Shown here piece after piece: positions 16,008 through 25,049 of a stretch of DNA of 38,639 nt. Position 1 is the first letter of the stretch; each line of letters starts with the position of its first letter. Position numbers and translations under genes: made by a program. The DNA comes from Isosphaeraceae bacterium (GTDB taxonomy: Bacteria; Planctomycetota; Planctomycetia; Isosphaerales; Isosphaeraceae): contig JANXSY010000082.1 in NCBI GenBank assembly GCA_025356435.1, positions 1 through 38,639 of the forward strand, read 5' to 3'. The notes beneath the pieces are model-generated. The model saw only the letters and a program-made list of their open reading frames with translations, was not told where the DNA came from and searched no databases.

Positions 16008-18398
16008 ATGTTTGAACTGATCGCCAGGACGGTCGAGCGGCGGAGTTGGTTGATCGTGGCCGGCTGGCTCGCGTTCGCGGCCGCCCTCTGGGCTACGGCA
16101 CCGAGCTGGGATTCGGTGAGCCGCGACGACGACGTCAGCTTCTTTCCGCCCGGTTCGCCGACGGTTGTCGGGCAGGGGATTCTCCAGCGGGGCTTCCCGC
16201 GCGACGTGGCGAGTTCGCAGGCTGTGGTAATCGCCGAGCGTCGCGACGGCAAACTTACCCCTGCCGATTTCAAGTGGATCGACCGCCTCTCTGCGCAGCT
16301 CTCGACCCTCGTCGAGTCGGCCGAGGCTGGAGGGACGCAGCCCACGCCCGGGATCAAGCAAGTTCTTGATCACCGCGCGATGGTGATCGGACCGAGGCTG
16401 ATTGGCACGAGCCCTGACGGCAAGAGCCAAGCCGCCCTGACGGTCGTCATGCTCAAGGGCACCTATCTGGCGAAGCAGTCGCGAGAAGCTGTCGACAAGA
16501 TCAGCCAAGTTGTCGACGCATTCGAACCTCCCCCCGCTGGCCTCTCAAAGGGGATCACCGGGTCAGCGGCGGTCGGTCGCGACATGAACACGGCCTCGAC
16601 CGAGAGCGTCTCGAACACCACTACGGCAACGATCGCCTTGGTCGTCGCGATCTTACTGATCGTCTACCGGTCGCCCCTCCTGGCGCTCATCCCGCTGGTA
16701 ACGATCGCCTTCTCAGCCTGGGCTTCGCTCAAGGCGATCGCCTTGCTGACGAAACTGCCGCTGATCAACTTCCAGGTCATCAATATCACGAACATCTTCG
16801 TGATCGTCGTGCTCTTCGGGGCCGGGACCGATTATTGCCTGTTCCTGATCGCCCGTTATCGCGAGGAATTGGTGCGCGGCCGGTCCGGGCCGGATGCACT
16901 CCGTGAGGCGATCAAGCAGGTCGGCGGGGCGTTAGTCGCCAGCGCGGGAACAGTCATCATCGGCCTGGGAATGCTCTGGTTCTCGAGCTTCGCCAAGATT
17001 CAATATACGGGACCGGCCATCGCCCTCAGCCTCGCGATCGGTCTGGTCGCGTCGCTCACACTCGCGCCGGTCATGCTCCACTGGCTCCGGGGGGCGGTCT
17101 TCTTCCCGTTCAAGCCGCCCCACCACATTCGCGGTGCAGACCTCGAACAGGAAATGCTCCAACAGTCACCGATGTCGGGCTTCTGGAGCCGTGTCGCGTC
17201 GCTGGTCGTCGCCAAACCCGGGATCATCCTGGGGATCAGCCTGGCTATTCTCATCCCGTTTGCGGTCTTCGGGACGCAACTCAAAGAGAATTACAGTCAG
17301 CTCTCTGACCTCAGCCCCAATCAGCCAAGCATCCAGGGCGCGAACATGGTTCAGCGCTACTTCGCGGCTGGCGAGCTGGCCCCCGCCTCGATCCTGATCG
17401 AGCATCCCGGTCTCAATTTCCGGTCGGAGGAAGGCAGGGCAGCCATCGACAAGGTCTGCCGCTCGATTCTCACGATGTCCGATATTGCGGAAGTTCGGTC
17501 GATCTCGCAGCCGCTGGGTAAGTCGCCCGGCGCGAATCAGAGTCTTCAAGAGCGCCTGACCGAGACGATGGGACGCCCCCTGATCGCCCCGCGTTACGTC
17601 AGCATCTCACCCGTCAACCCGGCCGATATTGACCACATCACGAAGATCGACGTCGTCTTCAGGAATGACCCTTTCTCGGAAACGAGCCTGAACGGTCTCG
17701 AGAAGGTGAGCAAGATCGTTGGGGACGCCATGATGCCGGGCGGTCCGCTCGCGGGGGCGATTCGCAAAGGATTGTCGGGCTCGACAGCGATGGTGAACGA
17801 CCTCCGCTCCGTGACCGTGCGAGACCAGCACAAGATGTACGTCCTCGTGACGGGGGGGGTCTTCCTGATACTCTGGGCCTTGATCCGCAGGCCCATCATT
17901 TGCCTCTATCTGATCGCGACCGTCGTCCTCGGCTATCTCGCTTCCCTGGGGGTCACGGAACTTGTCTTCAAGTCGCTGCACAATGGCCCCGGACCTTGGG
18001 TCGGGCTCGACTGGAAGGTCGGATTCTTCCTGTTCGTGATCCTTGTGGCGATCGGCGAAGACTACAATATCTTCCTGATGTCCCGAGTTATCGAGGAGGA
18101 GAAGAAGCACGGCCCCATCGAGGGAACGCGGCTCGCCGTGTCGCATACGGGCGGGATCATTAGCTCGTGCGGACTGATCATGGCCGGGACCTTCGGCTCG
18201 ATGCTCACCGGCAGCCTGACCGCGCTGCGTGAGTTAGGCTTCGCCCTCGGGCTTGGCGTGCTGCTCGACACCTTCATCGTCCGACCGATTCTTGTCCCGG
18301 CGTTCCTTGTGCTCATCCATCGCAACTTCGATCGCGCGGCCGCGCCGCTTGCCGATGTCTCGGCCGTTGATCGCGAGCCGACTGCAACCACGCCCTGA
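16008..18398 (+). CDS. MMPL/RND-family transporter
   Basis: This is a 796-residue inner-membrane exporter of the MMPL branch of the RND superfamily, powered by the proton gradient and usually moving lipids or hydrophobic compounds. It has the expected twofold layout: a first membrane helix at about 15-32, a periplasmic domain to about 200, helices to about 370, a second lone helix at about 400-422, a second periplasmic domain, and helices to about 780. Paired Asp-Tyr residues that typify proton relay in this family occur in both halves, Asp275 in GTDYCLFLIARYREE and Asp685 in GEDYNIFLMSRV. The start is ATG 16008. A secreted TPR protein gene begins 26 bases after the stop, so the two probably form one transcript. 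The cargo is unknown. Confidence 0.93.
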   Translation: MFELIARTVERRSWLIVAGWLAFAAALWATAPSWDSVSRDDDVSFFPPGSPTVVGQGILQRGFPRDVASSQAVVIAERRDGKLTPADFKWIDRLSAQLSTLVESAEAGGTQPTPGIKQVLDHRAMVIGPRLIGTSPDGKSQAALTVVMLKGTYLAKQSREAVDKISQVVDAFEPPPAGLSKGITGSAAVGRDMNTASTESVSNTTTATIALVVAILLIVYRSPLLALIPLVTIAFSAWASLKAIALLTKLPLINFQVINITNIFVIVVLFGAGTDYCLFLIARYREELVRGRSGPDALREAIKQVGGALVASAGTVIIGLGMLWFSSFAKIQYTGPAIALSLAIGLVASLTLAPVMLHWLRGAVFFPFKPPHHIRGADLEQEMLQQSPMSGFWSRVASLVVAKPGIILGISLAILIPFAVFGTQLKENYSQLSDLSPNQPSIQGANMVQRYFAAGELAPASILIEHPGLNFRSEEGRAAIDKVCRSILTMSDIAEVRSISQPLGKSPGANQSLQERLTETMGRPLIAPRYVSISPVNPADIDHITKIDVVFRNDPFSETSLNGLEKVSKIVGDAMMPGGPLAGAIRKGLSGSTAMVNDLRSVTVRDQHKMYVLVTGGVFLILWALIRRPIICLYLIATVVLGYLASLGVTELVFKSLHNGPGPWVGLDWKVGFFLFVILVAIGEDYNIFLMSRVIEEEKKHGPIEGTRLAVSHTGGIISSCGLIMAGTFGSMLTGSLTALRELGFALGLGVLLDTFIVRPILVPAFLVLIHRNFDRAAAPLADVSAVDREPTATTP

Positions 18399-18424
18399 GG
18401 CAAACGATCCTCTGGAGCCGTTCG

Positions 18425-19651
18425 ATGTCGAGGCTCATCTCGATCTCCGTCATTCTCGCGATGGCCCTGCTATCGTCGATCGTCCTCGGACAGGATCCAG
18501 CGCGGGTCCGGCTCGAACGCGAGGCGGCGGGGCAAGCCGCCCAGGCCGATAAGTTGTTCAAGGCCGGCCAACATGCCGCCGCCCTGAAAATCTATCGCGC
18601 CGAGCGAGAGTCGCGCAAGACTCTGGGCGATGCCCGCTACGAAGCCTTCGCCCTCCGGGGTATTGGTTGTTGCCTGAGCGAACTCGGGGCGGAAGACGAG
18701 GCCGTCGAGGCGTTCCTCGCGGCTCGGGAACTCGACGCGAATCGCGACGACAAGGGATTTGAGGGCTTCGATGGCCTCTTGCTCGCGAAGGTCCACCTCC
18801 GCAAGGGTCGACCGGCCGAGGCGGTTGCCGCCCTGGAGCAGGCAATACCCAAGCTCGACCAGGCGATCGACCGGGACCACGAATGCGACGCGCGGATCTG
18901 CCTGTTGACCGCGAAACTTCGCCTGGGTCAGGCCGATAAAGCACAGGGAGACGCCGCCCGATCGATGTCATTGGCCGAGGAATTGGACGATCCCCGCCGT
19001 CTGGCCGACGCCTGGCTGGGGTCGGGTCTCATCGACCATGAACTCGGTCGGTACGGGCTCGCAGCCGAACGAATCCAGGACGCACGAGACGCCTACCGCG
19101 ACCAGAGTCGGCCATCGGACGAGGCAGTCGCGACCCGCCACCTCGCGGACCTCTCGTATCGACTCGGCCGCCCCGACCGTGCCGCACGCCGGTTCAAGGA
19201 GGCGATCACTCTCCACGCGAAGCTCGGCGATCGAGGTGCCGAGGCCGACGATCGACTCGATCTCGCCTCGATACTTCTCGAACTGGGAGATTTCGCACTC
19301 GCGATCAATGAAGCCTCGCTCGCGCGGGACTCCTTCGCGGCACAGGGCGACCAGAGGTCACGGATTGACGCGATGGTCGTCCTGGCTCAGGCGCAATCGC
19401 TCGGAAAAGGCGGTCTCGAAGCGGCGTCGGCGACGGTCAAGCAAGCGATCGGTTTCGGCGAGACGACATTCCGCGACTCGCCGGCCGAACAGGTCCGCTT
19501 GTTGGTGCTCTCGGCCGAGCTTGAAGGCGGCCTCAAGCGTCCATCCGAGGTCACGAATCGACTCGACGAAGCATCCCGAATCGCCGCGAAGGTGAATGAT
19601 AAGTCGCTCCGCGATGTCGTCGATCGCGCCCGCGCGAGGCTCTCGAAGTAG
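18425..19651 (+). CDS. Secreted tetratricopeptide-repeat protein
   Basis: This is a 408-residue protein with a signal peptide (about residues 1-22, ending IVLGQ). The rest consists of helical pairs typical of TPR repeats. Examples are AADKLFKAGQHAAALKIY-like units, LGAEDEAVEAFLAARELD, KGRPAEAVAALEQAI, LGRPDRAARRFKEAI and LGDFALAINEASLARD. Such repeats mediate protein contacts, here probably in the periplasm. No enzyme domain is visible. The start ATG 18425 has GGAG about 7 nt upstream and follows the MMPL gene by 26 bases, so it may assist or regulate that exporter; this link is inferred from position. It ends 6 bases before the convergent rlmN stop. Confidence 0.85.
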   Translation: MSRLISISVILAMALLSSIVLGQDPARVRLEREAAGQAAQADKLFKAGQHAAALKIYRAERESRKTLGDARYEAFALRGIGCCLSELGAEDEAVEAFLAARELDANRDDKGFEGFDGLLLAKVHLRKGRPAEAVAALEQAIPKLDQAIDRDHECDARICLLTAKLRLGQADKAQGDAARSMSLAEELDDPRRLADAWLGSGLIDHELGRYGLAAERIQDARDAYRDQSRPSDEAVATRHLADLSYRLGRPDRAARRFKEAITLHAKLGDRGAEADDRLDLASILLELGDFALAINEASLARDSFAAQGDQRSRIDAMVVLAQAQSLGKGGLEAASATVKQAIGFGETTFRDSPAEQVRLLVLSAELEGGLKRPSEVTNRLDEASRIAAKVNDKSLRDVVDRARARLSK

Positions 19652-19657
19652 CCGTCG

Positions 19658-20692
19658 CTAGACCAGACCCGCGAGGGTCCCGCAGGCGGCCTGAATATCC
19701 TTGCCGCCCGAATAACGACGGACGACGGGTTGGCCAAGGTGACGAGTGAGGGCGTCGCGGAAGGCACTCATTTCCGCGTCGGAGGGGGGAAGGAAGTGAC
19801 CGGTCGGGTCGGTCACGTCGATCAGATCGAGACGCACTGGTGTGTCGCCAATGAGACGCCCCAAGGCCAAGGCGTCGTCTTCTCCGACGTTTTCGCCCGA
19901 GATGCAGACGTAAGAGAGCATGACCCGGTCACGCCGCGAGAGTGCATGCCGCCGCGCTGCGGCCATGACCTCCGCCACATTGGTTCTTGCGGCGACAGGC
20001 ACAAGTCGCTGACGTTTTTCGTCGGTCGCGGCCCCGAGGCTAATCGAGAGGCGGAACCGGTGTCCCTCGTTCGTGAAGCGATCGATCTCGGGGACGAGTC
20101 CGACAGTGCTGATCGTGATCCCCGCCGCTGCGGTCTGGCCCGCGTAGGGGCATCGGAGGATCTCTGCGGCGGCAATCACCCGGTCGTAATTGAGGAAGGG
20201 TTCGCCCATTCCCATAAAGACCGCGCCGGTCGCTCGGCGTCCTCCCTGTCGTGCGAGATCACGGGCTTGCACCCACTGATCGACGATTTCCCACGTCGAC
20301 AGGTTTCGGCGAGCCGTCATCCTCGCGGTCGCGCAGAAGACGCAGCCCATCACGCAACCGATCTGGGACGATAGGCAGAGACTTACCGCTCCAGGCTTGT
20401 GGAGGGGGATAATCACCGTTTCGAGCGCGAGATTGTCGCTCGTAAGAAATCGCAGCTTCTGGAATCCATCGGTTGCCGAGGTCACGACCCGATCAAGCCG
20501 CAAGCGAGGCAAGTCGGCGAAGTGGTCAGAAAGTCGGCGTGGGACCTGGAAGGATCGTCCCCACTCCCCTCGATCATCGATACCCCGGCCGACGATCGCC
20601 GTCAGGAGCCGTCGCACGGCATGGTCGCCTACGCCCAGGCCCCGGGCGAATGTGAGCAAGTCTTCTGGTGCTCCGTCGCGTGGGTCGATCAT
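19658..20692 (-). CDS. rlmN: 23S rRNA/tRNA adenine-C2 methyltransferase RlmN
   Basis: This is a 344-residue radical SAM enzyme that methylates C2 of A2503 in 23S rRNA, and in some bacteria A37 of tRNAs. The 4Fe-4S ligands are Cys113, Cys117 and Cys120 in GCVMGCVFCATA. Cys106, seven residues earlier in LCLSSQ, corresponds to the resolving Cys. Cys337 in QAACGTLAG is the methyl-carrying Cys. GMGEPFLNY is the SAM-binding motif. The start is taken as ATG 20692, which gives the usual N-terminus; a GTG at 20743 would add 17 residues and neither has a strong ribosome binding site. Cfr resistance enzymes share the motifs, but the chromosomal setting and sequence fit RlmN better. Confidence 0.92.
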   Translation of the reverse strand: MIDPRDGAPEDLLTFARGLGVGDHAVRRLLTAIVGRGIDDRGEWGRSFQVPRRLSDHFADLPRLRLDRVVTSATDGFQKLRFLTSDNLALETVIIPLHKPGAVSLCLSSQIGCVMGCVFCATARMTARRNLSTWEIVDQWVQARDLARQGGRRATGAVFMGMGEPFLNYDRVIAAAEILRCPYAGQTAAAGITISTVGLVPEIDRFTNEGHRFRLSISLGAATDEKRQRLVPVAARTNVAEVMAAARRHALSRRDRVMLSYVCISGENVGEDDALALGRLIGDTPVRLDLIDVTDPTGHFLPPSDAEMSAFRDALTRHLGQPVVRRYSGGKDIQAACGTLAGLV

Positions 20693-21013
20693 CGGCGAGA
20701 AAACTTTGGGGAAGGCGATTGTCGAAAGGGCGACGAATCCCACAATAGACCCGTGACACGAGCGAAGAGCTTTGATGATATCCCAGCATAGCCCGATCGT
20801 GACCCATCCGCCAGTTCAGTCGGTCGCATCTCGTCTCGGAGTAAGACCGGGCGGGATTTGTGGTTTTATGAAGTTCCTGATAAACCAAGTCTCAGATCGC
20901 GACGTAATAGTGAAGAGCATGATCCGCCGATTGGGCCTGTGGGCTACGTAGTCTGCTGGTCAGGATGAGGGCGGGTTGATTCACGAAGCCAACACTCAGG
21001 AGATGATCCCTCG
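20693..21013. other. Divergent promoter region between rlmN and the HtrA-type protease
   Basis: This 321-base stretch is partly covered by a possible longer rlmN start (to 20743). It is AT-richer near 20855-20885, where promoters may lie, but no hexamer pair is convincing. AGGAG at 20998-21002 is the ribosome binding site of the protease gene. I see no structured RNA or gene. Confidence 0.5.
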
Positions 21014-22588
21014 ATGAAAAGAAACATCGTCGCATGGGCTGCACTGGTTGTTTCGACCACCGCCCTCGTCAGTTCACAAGCGATCATGCGCACCGTGCCG
21101 GCCGCCCCGCAGTTCGTGGGTGATAGCCAAAAGACGGCCCGCGCTCTTTCCGATGCTTTTGTCGGCGTCGCTGACTTTGTCAAGCCGTCGGTCGTTCAGA
21201 TCAGCGTGTCGAAGAAGATGAAGGCCCGCGCGACCAACCCGTTCGGAGGAGCTCCGCGCAACGGTAACCCGCACAACAACATCGATCCTAAAGACTTCGA
21301 AGACATGCTCAAGAAGTTCTTCAACCCGGACGGCCCGGGTTTCGAGAAGGAACAGTTCGGTGGGGCTCAGGGGACCGGTTCGGGTTTCGTCTATGATGAA
21401 CGTGGCCACATCCTGACCAATAACCACGTCGTTGAGGGCGCAGACAAGATCGTCGTCACCTTCCACGACGGTGAAGAAGCCATCGCCAAGGTCGTCGGGA
21501 CCGATCCGAAGACAGACGTCGCCGTGATCCAGGTCGAGACGACTGTCTACCATCCCTTGCCCAAGGGTCAGAGTAGTCGCCTCAAGGTTGGCGAACTGGT
21601 CCTGGCGGTCGGGTCTCCGTTCGGTTTCGATCAGACGGTCACGACCGGTATCGTGTCGGCCCTCGGCCGCAGTAGTGCGGGGATTCTCGAAACCCCACAG
21701 GCTTACGAAGACTTCATCCAGACCGACGCCGCGATCAATCCGGGCAACTCCGGCGGGCCGCTCGTCGACATGGACGGCCGCGTGATCGGAATTAACTCGG
21801 CGATCGCCACATCTTCGCGATCGAACTCGGGCGTCGGCTTCGCGATCCCGATTGACATGGCGTCGAACATTGCCGACCGGCTTATCAAAGACGGTAAGGT
21901 CAAGCGTGCCGCAATTGGCGTCGCTCTCCAGCCGTTGACCTCTGCACTCGCCCGCCAGTTCGGAATCGATACGAAGACGAAGGGCGTCATCGTGGGAGAG
22001 GTGTTTGACGACACACCGGCCGCTAAGGCGGGCCTCAAGAAGGGCGACATCCTGACGAAGTTCGACGACATCCTCGCCGTGAATGTCGCCGCCTTCCGCA
22101 ACTATGTCGCGACGAGCGACGTGGACAAGCCGCACACCCTGACCTACGTGCGTGACGGTCAGATCAAGACCGCGCAGATCACTCTCGGGTCGGCCGAGAC
22201 GGTGCTCGCCAAGGCTGAAGAGCGGTTCGGACCAAAGGCCAAGCCCGAACCGAAGAAGCCGGAAGAAGTCACGGCCAAGGTCGACCTCGGCGACTTCGGC
22301 ATCGAAGTCCAAGAGCTGACCCCCGAACTCGGCAAGACATTCGGCTATCGCAGCGAGCTCAAGGGCCTCCTTATCAGCAAGGTCAAGGCCGACAGCCCGG
22401 CCGAAGCTGCGGGTCTCAAGGCGGGGTTGCTCATCACCACCGTGGTGAAGGATAAGCAGTCCCGGCCCGTCGAGTCTGCGAAACAATTCGAGGAACTGAC
22501 CTCGAAGTCGGACGAGTTGACTTTCTATGTCCAGAGTCCGTCCGATACCGGCAGGTTCGTGCCGCTGGCCAAGCCGAAGAAAAACTGA
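21014..22588 (+). CDS. htrA: Do/HtrA-type serine endoprotease with two PDZ domains
   Basis: This is a 524-residue envelope protease that degrades or refolds damaged exported proteins. A signal sequence or anchor covers about residues 4-25. The trypsin-like domain has the full triad: His138 in TNNHVV, Asp168 in KTDVAV and Ser246 in GNSGGP. A Gly/Asn/Pro-rich insertion (about 73-117) precedes the first beta strands, corresponding to the regulatory loop of DegP-like proteins. PDZ1 lies at about 295-395 and PDZ2 at about 425-515, joined by a Lys/Pro/Glu-rich linker (KAKPEPKKPEE). ATG 21014 has AGGAG at 20998-21002. The gene appears monocistronic, ending in a strong hairpin at 22616-22655. The symbol is used at family level; planctomycetes usually have several paralogues. 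Confidence 0.95.
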   Translation: MKRNIVAWAALVVSTTALVSSQAIMRTVPAAPQFVGDSQKTARALSDAFVGVADFVKPSVVQISVSKKMKARATNPFGGAPRNGNPHNNIDPKDFEDMLKKFFNPDGPGFEKEQFGGAQGTGSGFVYDERGHILTNNHVVEGADKIVVTFHDGEEAIAKVVGTDPKTDVAVIQVETTVYHPLPKGQSSRLKVGELVLAVGSPFGFDQTVTTGIVSALGRSSAGILETPQAYEDFIQTDAAINPGNSGGPLVDMDGRVIGINSAIATSSRSNSGVGFAIPIDMASNIADRLIKDGKVKRAAIGVALQPLTSALARQFGIDTKTKGVIVGEVFDDTPAAKAGLKKGDILTKFDDILAVNVAAFRNYVATSDVDKPHTLTYVRDGQIKTAQITLGSAETVLAKAEERFGPKAKPEPKKPEEVTAKVDLGDFGIEVQELTPELGKTFGYRSELKGLLISKVKADSPAEAAGLKAGLLITTVVKDKQSRPVESAKQFEELTSKSDELTFYVQSPSDTGRFVPLAKPKKN

Positions 22589-22615
22589 CCAGAGCAGCGA
22601 GAGTTTGAGACCAAA

Positions 22616-22655
22616 ACGAACAAGGCCCGTCGGGAAACCGATGGGCCTTGTTCGT
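22616..22655 (+). terminator. Long GAAA-loop hairpin after the protease gene
   Basis: The 13-base arms ACGAACAAGGCCC and GGGCCTTGTTCGT are perfectly complementary. They are extended inward by GTCGG/CCGAT (one G-T pair) to a GAAA loop, giving an 18-bp stem. It starts 27 bases after the stop. There is no T-run on the plus side; on the minus strand the stem is followed by TTTT. Confidence 0.75.
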
Positions 22656-22768
22656 TCGGTCGAGAGGGACGCTCAGCGAAATCGTTAAGTCTGCGGATTG
22701 CGACTTCGGGCGGCCGTTGCTAGGTTGAGTGTGACAAAGGTCAGACGTCAATCAGGGCGGCTCCTCCC

Positions 22769-25039
22769 ATGAAATCCTCGGCTTGTCTAGTCTGGCTATC
22801 GCTCGCATTCGCCGGTCTGTGGTCCGTCGGAGTCGCTCGGGCCGACGTCACGAGTGCCCAGGTCGAACGGGCCATTCGCCGAGGCGTGGACTACCTCAAA
22901 TCACGCCAGCGAGGCGACGGTTCTTGGCCCGGCGAGCCGGGGATGACCGCACTCGCGGCGCTCGCGCTGACGACGGCAGGCGTGCCGGTCGACTCCCTTG
23001 CGGTCACGGCCGCCCACTCGTTGCTGATCCGGTCCGAAGACCACATCCACCACGAGACCTACACCATCGCGCTCAAGGCGATGGCACTCGGCGCCAACCC
23101 CGTGAAATATCGACGGGCCATCGAGTCGTACGCCTCGCGGCTCGAGCAGAGCCAGATCCAGGGCGGCGCTCGGAATCGCCAGGCCGGTGCCTGGGGATAT
23201 CAGAACATGGGGGGCGGCGGCGGATCGGGAGATAATTCGAACTCGCAATATGCCGTGCTCGGCCTCTACGCTGCGAGCGAGGCGGGAATCCGGGTCTCGC
23301 CCATCGTCTGGAGGCGGGCGAGGCGCTACTGGGAAGACGCCCAGTGCCGCGACGGCAGCTTCGCCTACAACACGGGACAGCCAGGCGGGGGGACTGGCAG
23401 TATGTCGTGCGCGGGGATCTCCAGCCTGCTGATGACCGGGCTCAAGCACCATGAATCGCTCGAGAAGCTGGTGGGCAACCACGTCGAACATTGCGGCGAG
23501 CGGACGACCGACCCCGCGCTTCAGCACGGGATCGACTGGCTCTCGGTCCACTTCGACGCGCGGGCTAACATCAACTACGGCACCCAGTGGAAATACTATT
23601 ATCTCTATGGCATCGAGCGCGTCGGTCGACTCAGCGGTCTTCGCTATTTCGGCCAGCACGACTGGTATCGCGAAGGTGCCGAGGAACTCGTCAGGCTCCA
23701 GGACACGATCCAAGGCTCCTGGCAGGGGGTCGGTCAGGAGGCTGACCCGGTCCTCGCGACGAGCTTTGCCCTCCTCTTTCTCGCAAAAGGCCGCTCGCCC
23801 GTCCTCATTAACAAGTTGAAGCACGGCCCAGGTCGCGACTGGAACAACGACCCGGACGACGTGTCGAACCTTACCGGACTCATCTCACGCGACTGGAAAC
23901 AGCTCGTCACCTGGCAGGTCGTTGACCCGTCCTGGGCCAAGGTTGAAGACTTGCTCCAGGCCCAGATCGGGTATATCAGCGGCCACGAGGCCCCGGTCTT
24001 CACCGACGGGGCAAAGAAGACGCTTCGCGATTACGTCGAGAACGGTGGACTCATTCTGGCCGAGGCTTGCTGCGGCCGGCCCGGCTTCGATAAGGGCTTC
24101 AGGGCCCTGATGAAAGAGGTCTTCCCCGAGCAGGAGAACGAGCTTCATCCGCTCAGCCCTGAGCATCCGGTCTGGCGCGCCCGCTATCAGATTGACGCCG
24201 ACGTCCATCCCCTCTGGGGGATCGAGCACGGCTGCCGGACCGTCGTGATCTACTCGCCCGACGACCTCTCGTGCTACTGGAATCAGATGGAGGCCGAGCC
24301 AAACCATCCTCGTGTCGACCTCTCCGCGCGGCTCGGTCAGAACATCGTCGACTACGCGACAGGCCGCGAGCTTCCGGCCGACAAGCTTGCGGCGCGCGAG
24401 GTCGGGGCCATCGCCGTTGACATACCAAAGCGCGGGGCGCTCCAGATCGGCAAGCTCAAGCACGGCGGCGACTGGAATATCGCCCCGCTCGCGATCCCCA
24501 ACCTCACAACGATGCTTCGCGACAAACTCAAGTTTGACGTCATCATCAACCACAAGGAACTCGGTCCCGAAGACCCGAACATCGTCAATTACCCGCTGAT
24601 CTACATCCACGGGCGGGGGGTCGTGAGTTTCAACGAGCAGCAGCAGGCCAATATCCGTCGCCATCTCTTCCCGGGAGGGGGCACCCTCTTCGCCGACGCC
24701 GCGTGCGGAAGCGCCCCGTTCGATGCCTCGTTCCGCAAATTCGTCGCGGAACTCTATCCCGACAAGAAACTCGAACCGATCCCCGAGCAAGACGAGTTCT
24801 ACAGCCGCAAAGTCGGCTTCGATCTGGGTGACGTTCAGCTCAACAAGTCGGCCGGAGGCAAAAAGGGATTCCCTCAGCTCGAAGGGGTTCGGATCGACGG
24901 CCACTGGGCCATCATCTACTCCAAATATGACCTCGGCTGCGCCCTCGAACGCCATGCGGGTATCGATTGCAAGGGCTATGTTCACGAGAGCGCTCTGCGG
25001 ATCGCCTCAAACATTGTGATCTATGCAACGATGCCCTGA
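22769..25039 (+). CDS. Secreted alpha/alpha-toroid protein with two tandem DUF4159 domains
   Basis: This is a 756-residue exported protein (signal peptide about 1-25, ending ARA). The first half (about 28-345) resembles a prenyltransferase/squalene-cyclase-like toroid, with repeats such as RGVDYLKSRQRGDGSWPG and RRARRYWEDAQCRDGSFAYN. No terpene-cyclase DxDD motif is visible, so catalysis is doubtful. Two DUF4159 copies follow, at about 348-545 and 560-756. Both begin with KLKHG..DW, share a FDKGF/FDASF-type segment after AC(C)G, and end with NIV.YAT, so they are an internal duplication. DUF4159 has a glutamine-amidotransferase-like fold of unknown role. The start is ATG 22769; a weak TTGCGA-17-TAGGTT pair lies at 22698-22726. 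It ends 10 bases before the convergent 25050 gene. Confidence 0.9.
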   Translation: MKSSACLVWLSLAFAGLWSVGVARADVTSAQVERAIRRGVDYLKSRQRGDGSWPGEPGMTALAALALTTAGVPVDSLAVTAAHSLLIRSEDHIHHETYTIALKAMALGANPVKYRRAIESYASRLEQSQIQGGARNRQAGAWGYQNMGGGGGSGDNSNSQYAVLGLYAASEAGIRVSPIVWRRARRYWEDAQCRDGSFAYNTGQPGGGTGSMSCAGISSLLMTGLKHHESLEKLVGNHVEHCGERTTDPALQHGIDWLSVHFDARANINYGTQWKYYYLYGIERVGRLSGLRYFGQHDWYREGAEELVRLQDTIQGSWQGVGQEADPVLATSFALLFLAKGRSPVLINKLKHGPGRDWNNDPDDVSNLTGLISRDWKQLVTWQVVDPSWAKVEDLLQAQIGYISGHEAPVFTDGAKKTLRDYVENGGLILAEACCGRPGFDKGFRALMKEVFPEQENELHPLSPEHPVWRARYQIDADVHPLWGIEHGCRTVVIYSPDDLSCYWNQMEAEPNHPRVDLSARLGQNIVDYATGRELPADKLAAREVGAIAVDIPKRGALQIGKLKHGGDWNIAPLAIPNLTTMLRDKLKFDVIINHKELGPEDPNIVNYPLIYIHGRGVVSFNEQQQANIRRHLFPGGGTLFADAACGSAPFDASFRKFVAELYPDKKLEPIPEQDEFYSRKVGFDLGDVQLNKSAGGKKGFPQLEGVRIDGHWAIIYSKYDLGCALERHAGIDCKGYVHESALRIASNIVIYATMP

Positions 25040-25049
25040 CACCTGCCGG

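Noticed and set aside
19658-20692. rlmN as a Cfr-type antibiotic-resistance methyltransferase
   Set aside because: The motifs are shared by both, but the gene lies in ordinary chromosomal context with no mobile element and matches the RlmN layout.
22769-23800. Toroid part as an active squalene-hopene cyclase
   Set aside because: No DxDD-type catalytic motif is visible, and the protein is exported and fused to DUF4159 domains.
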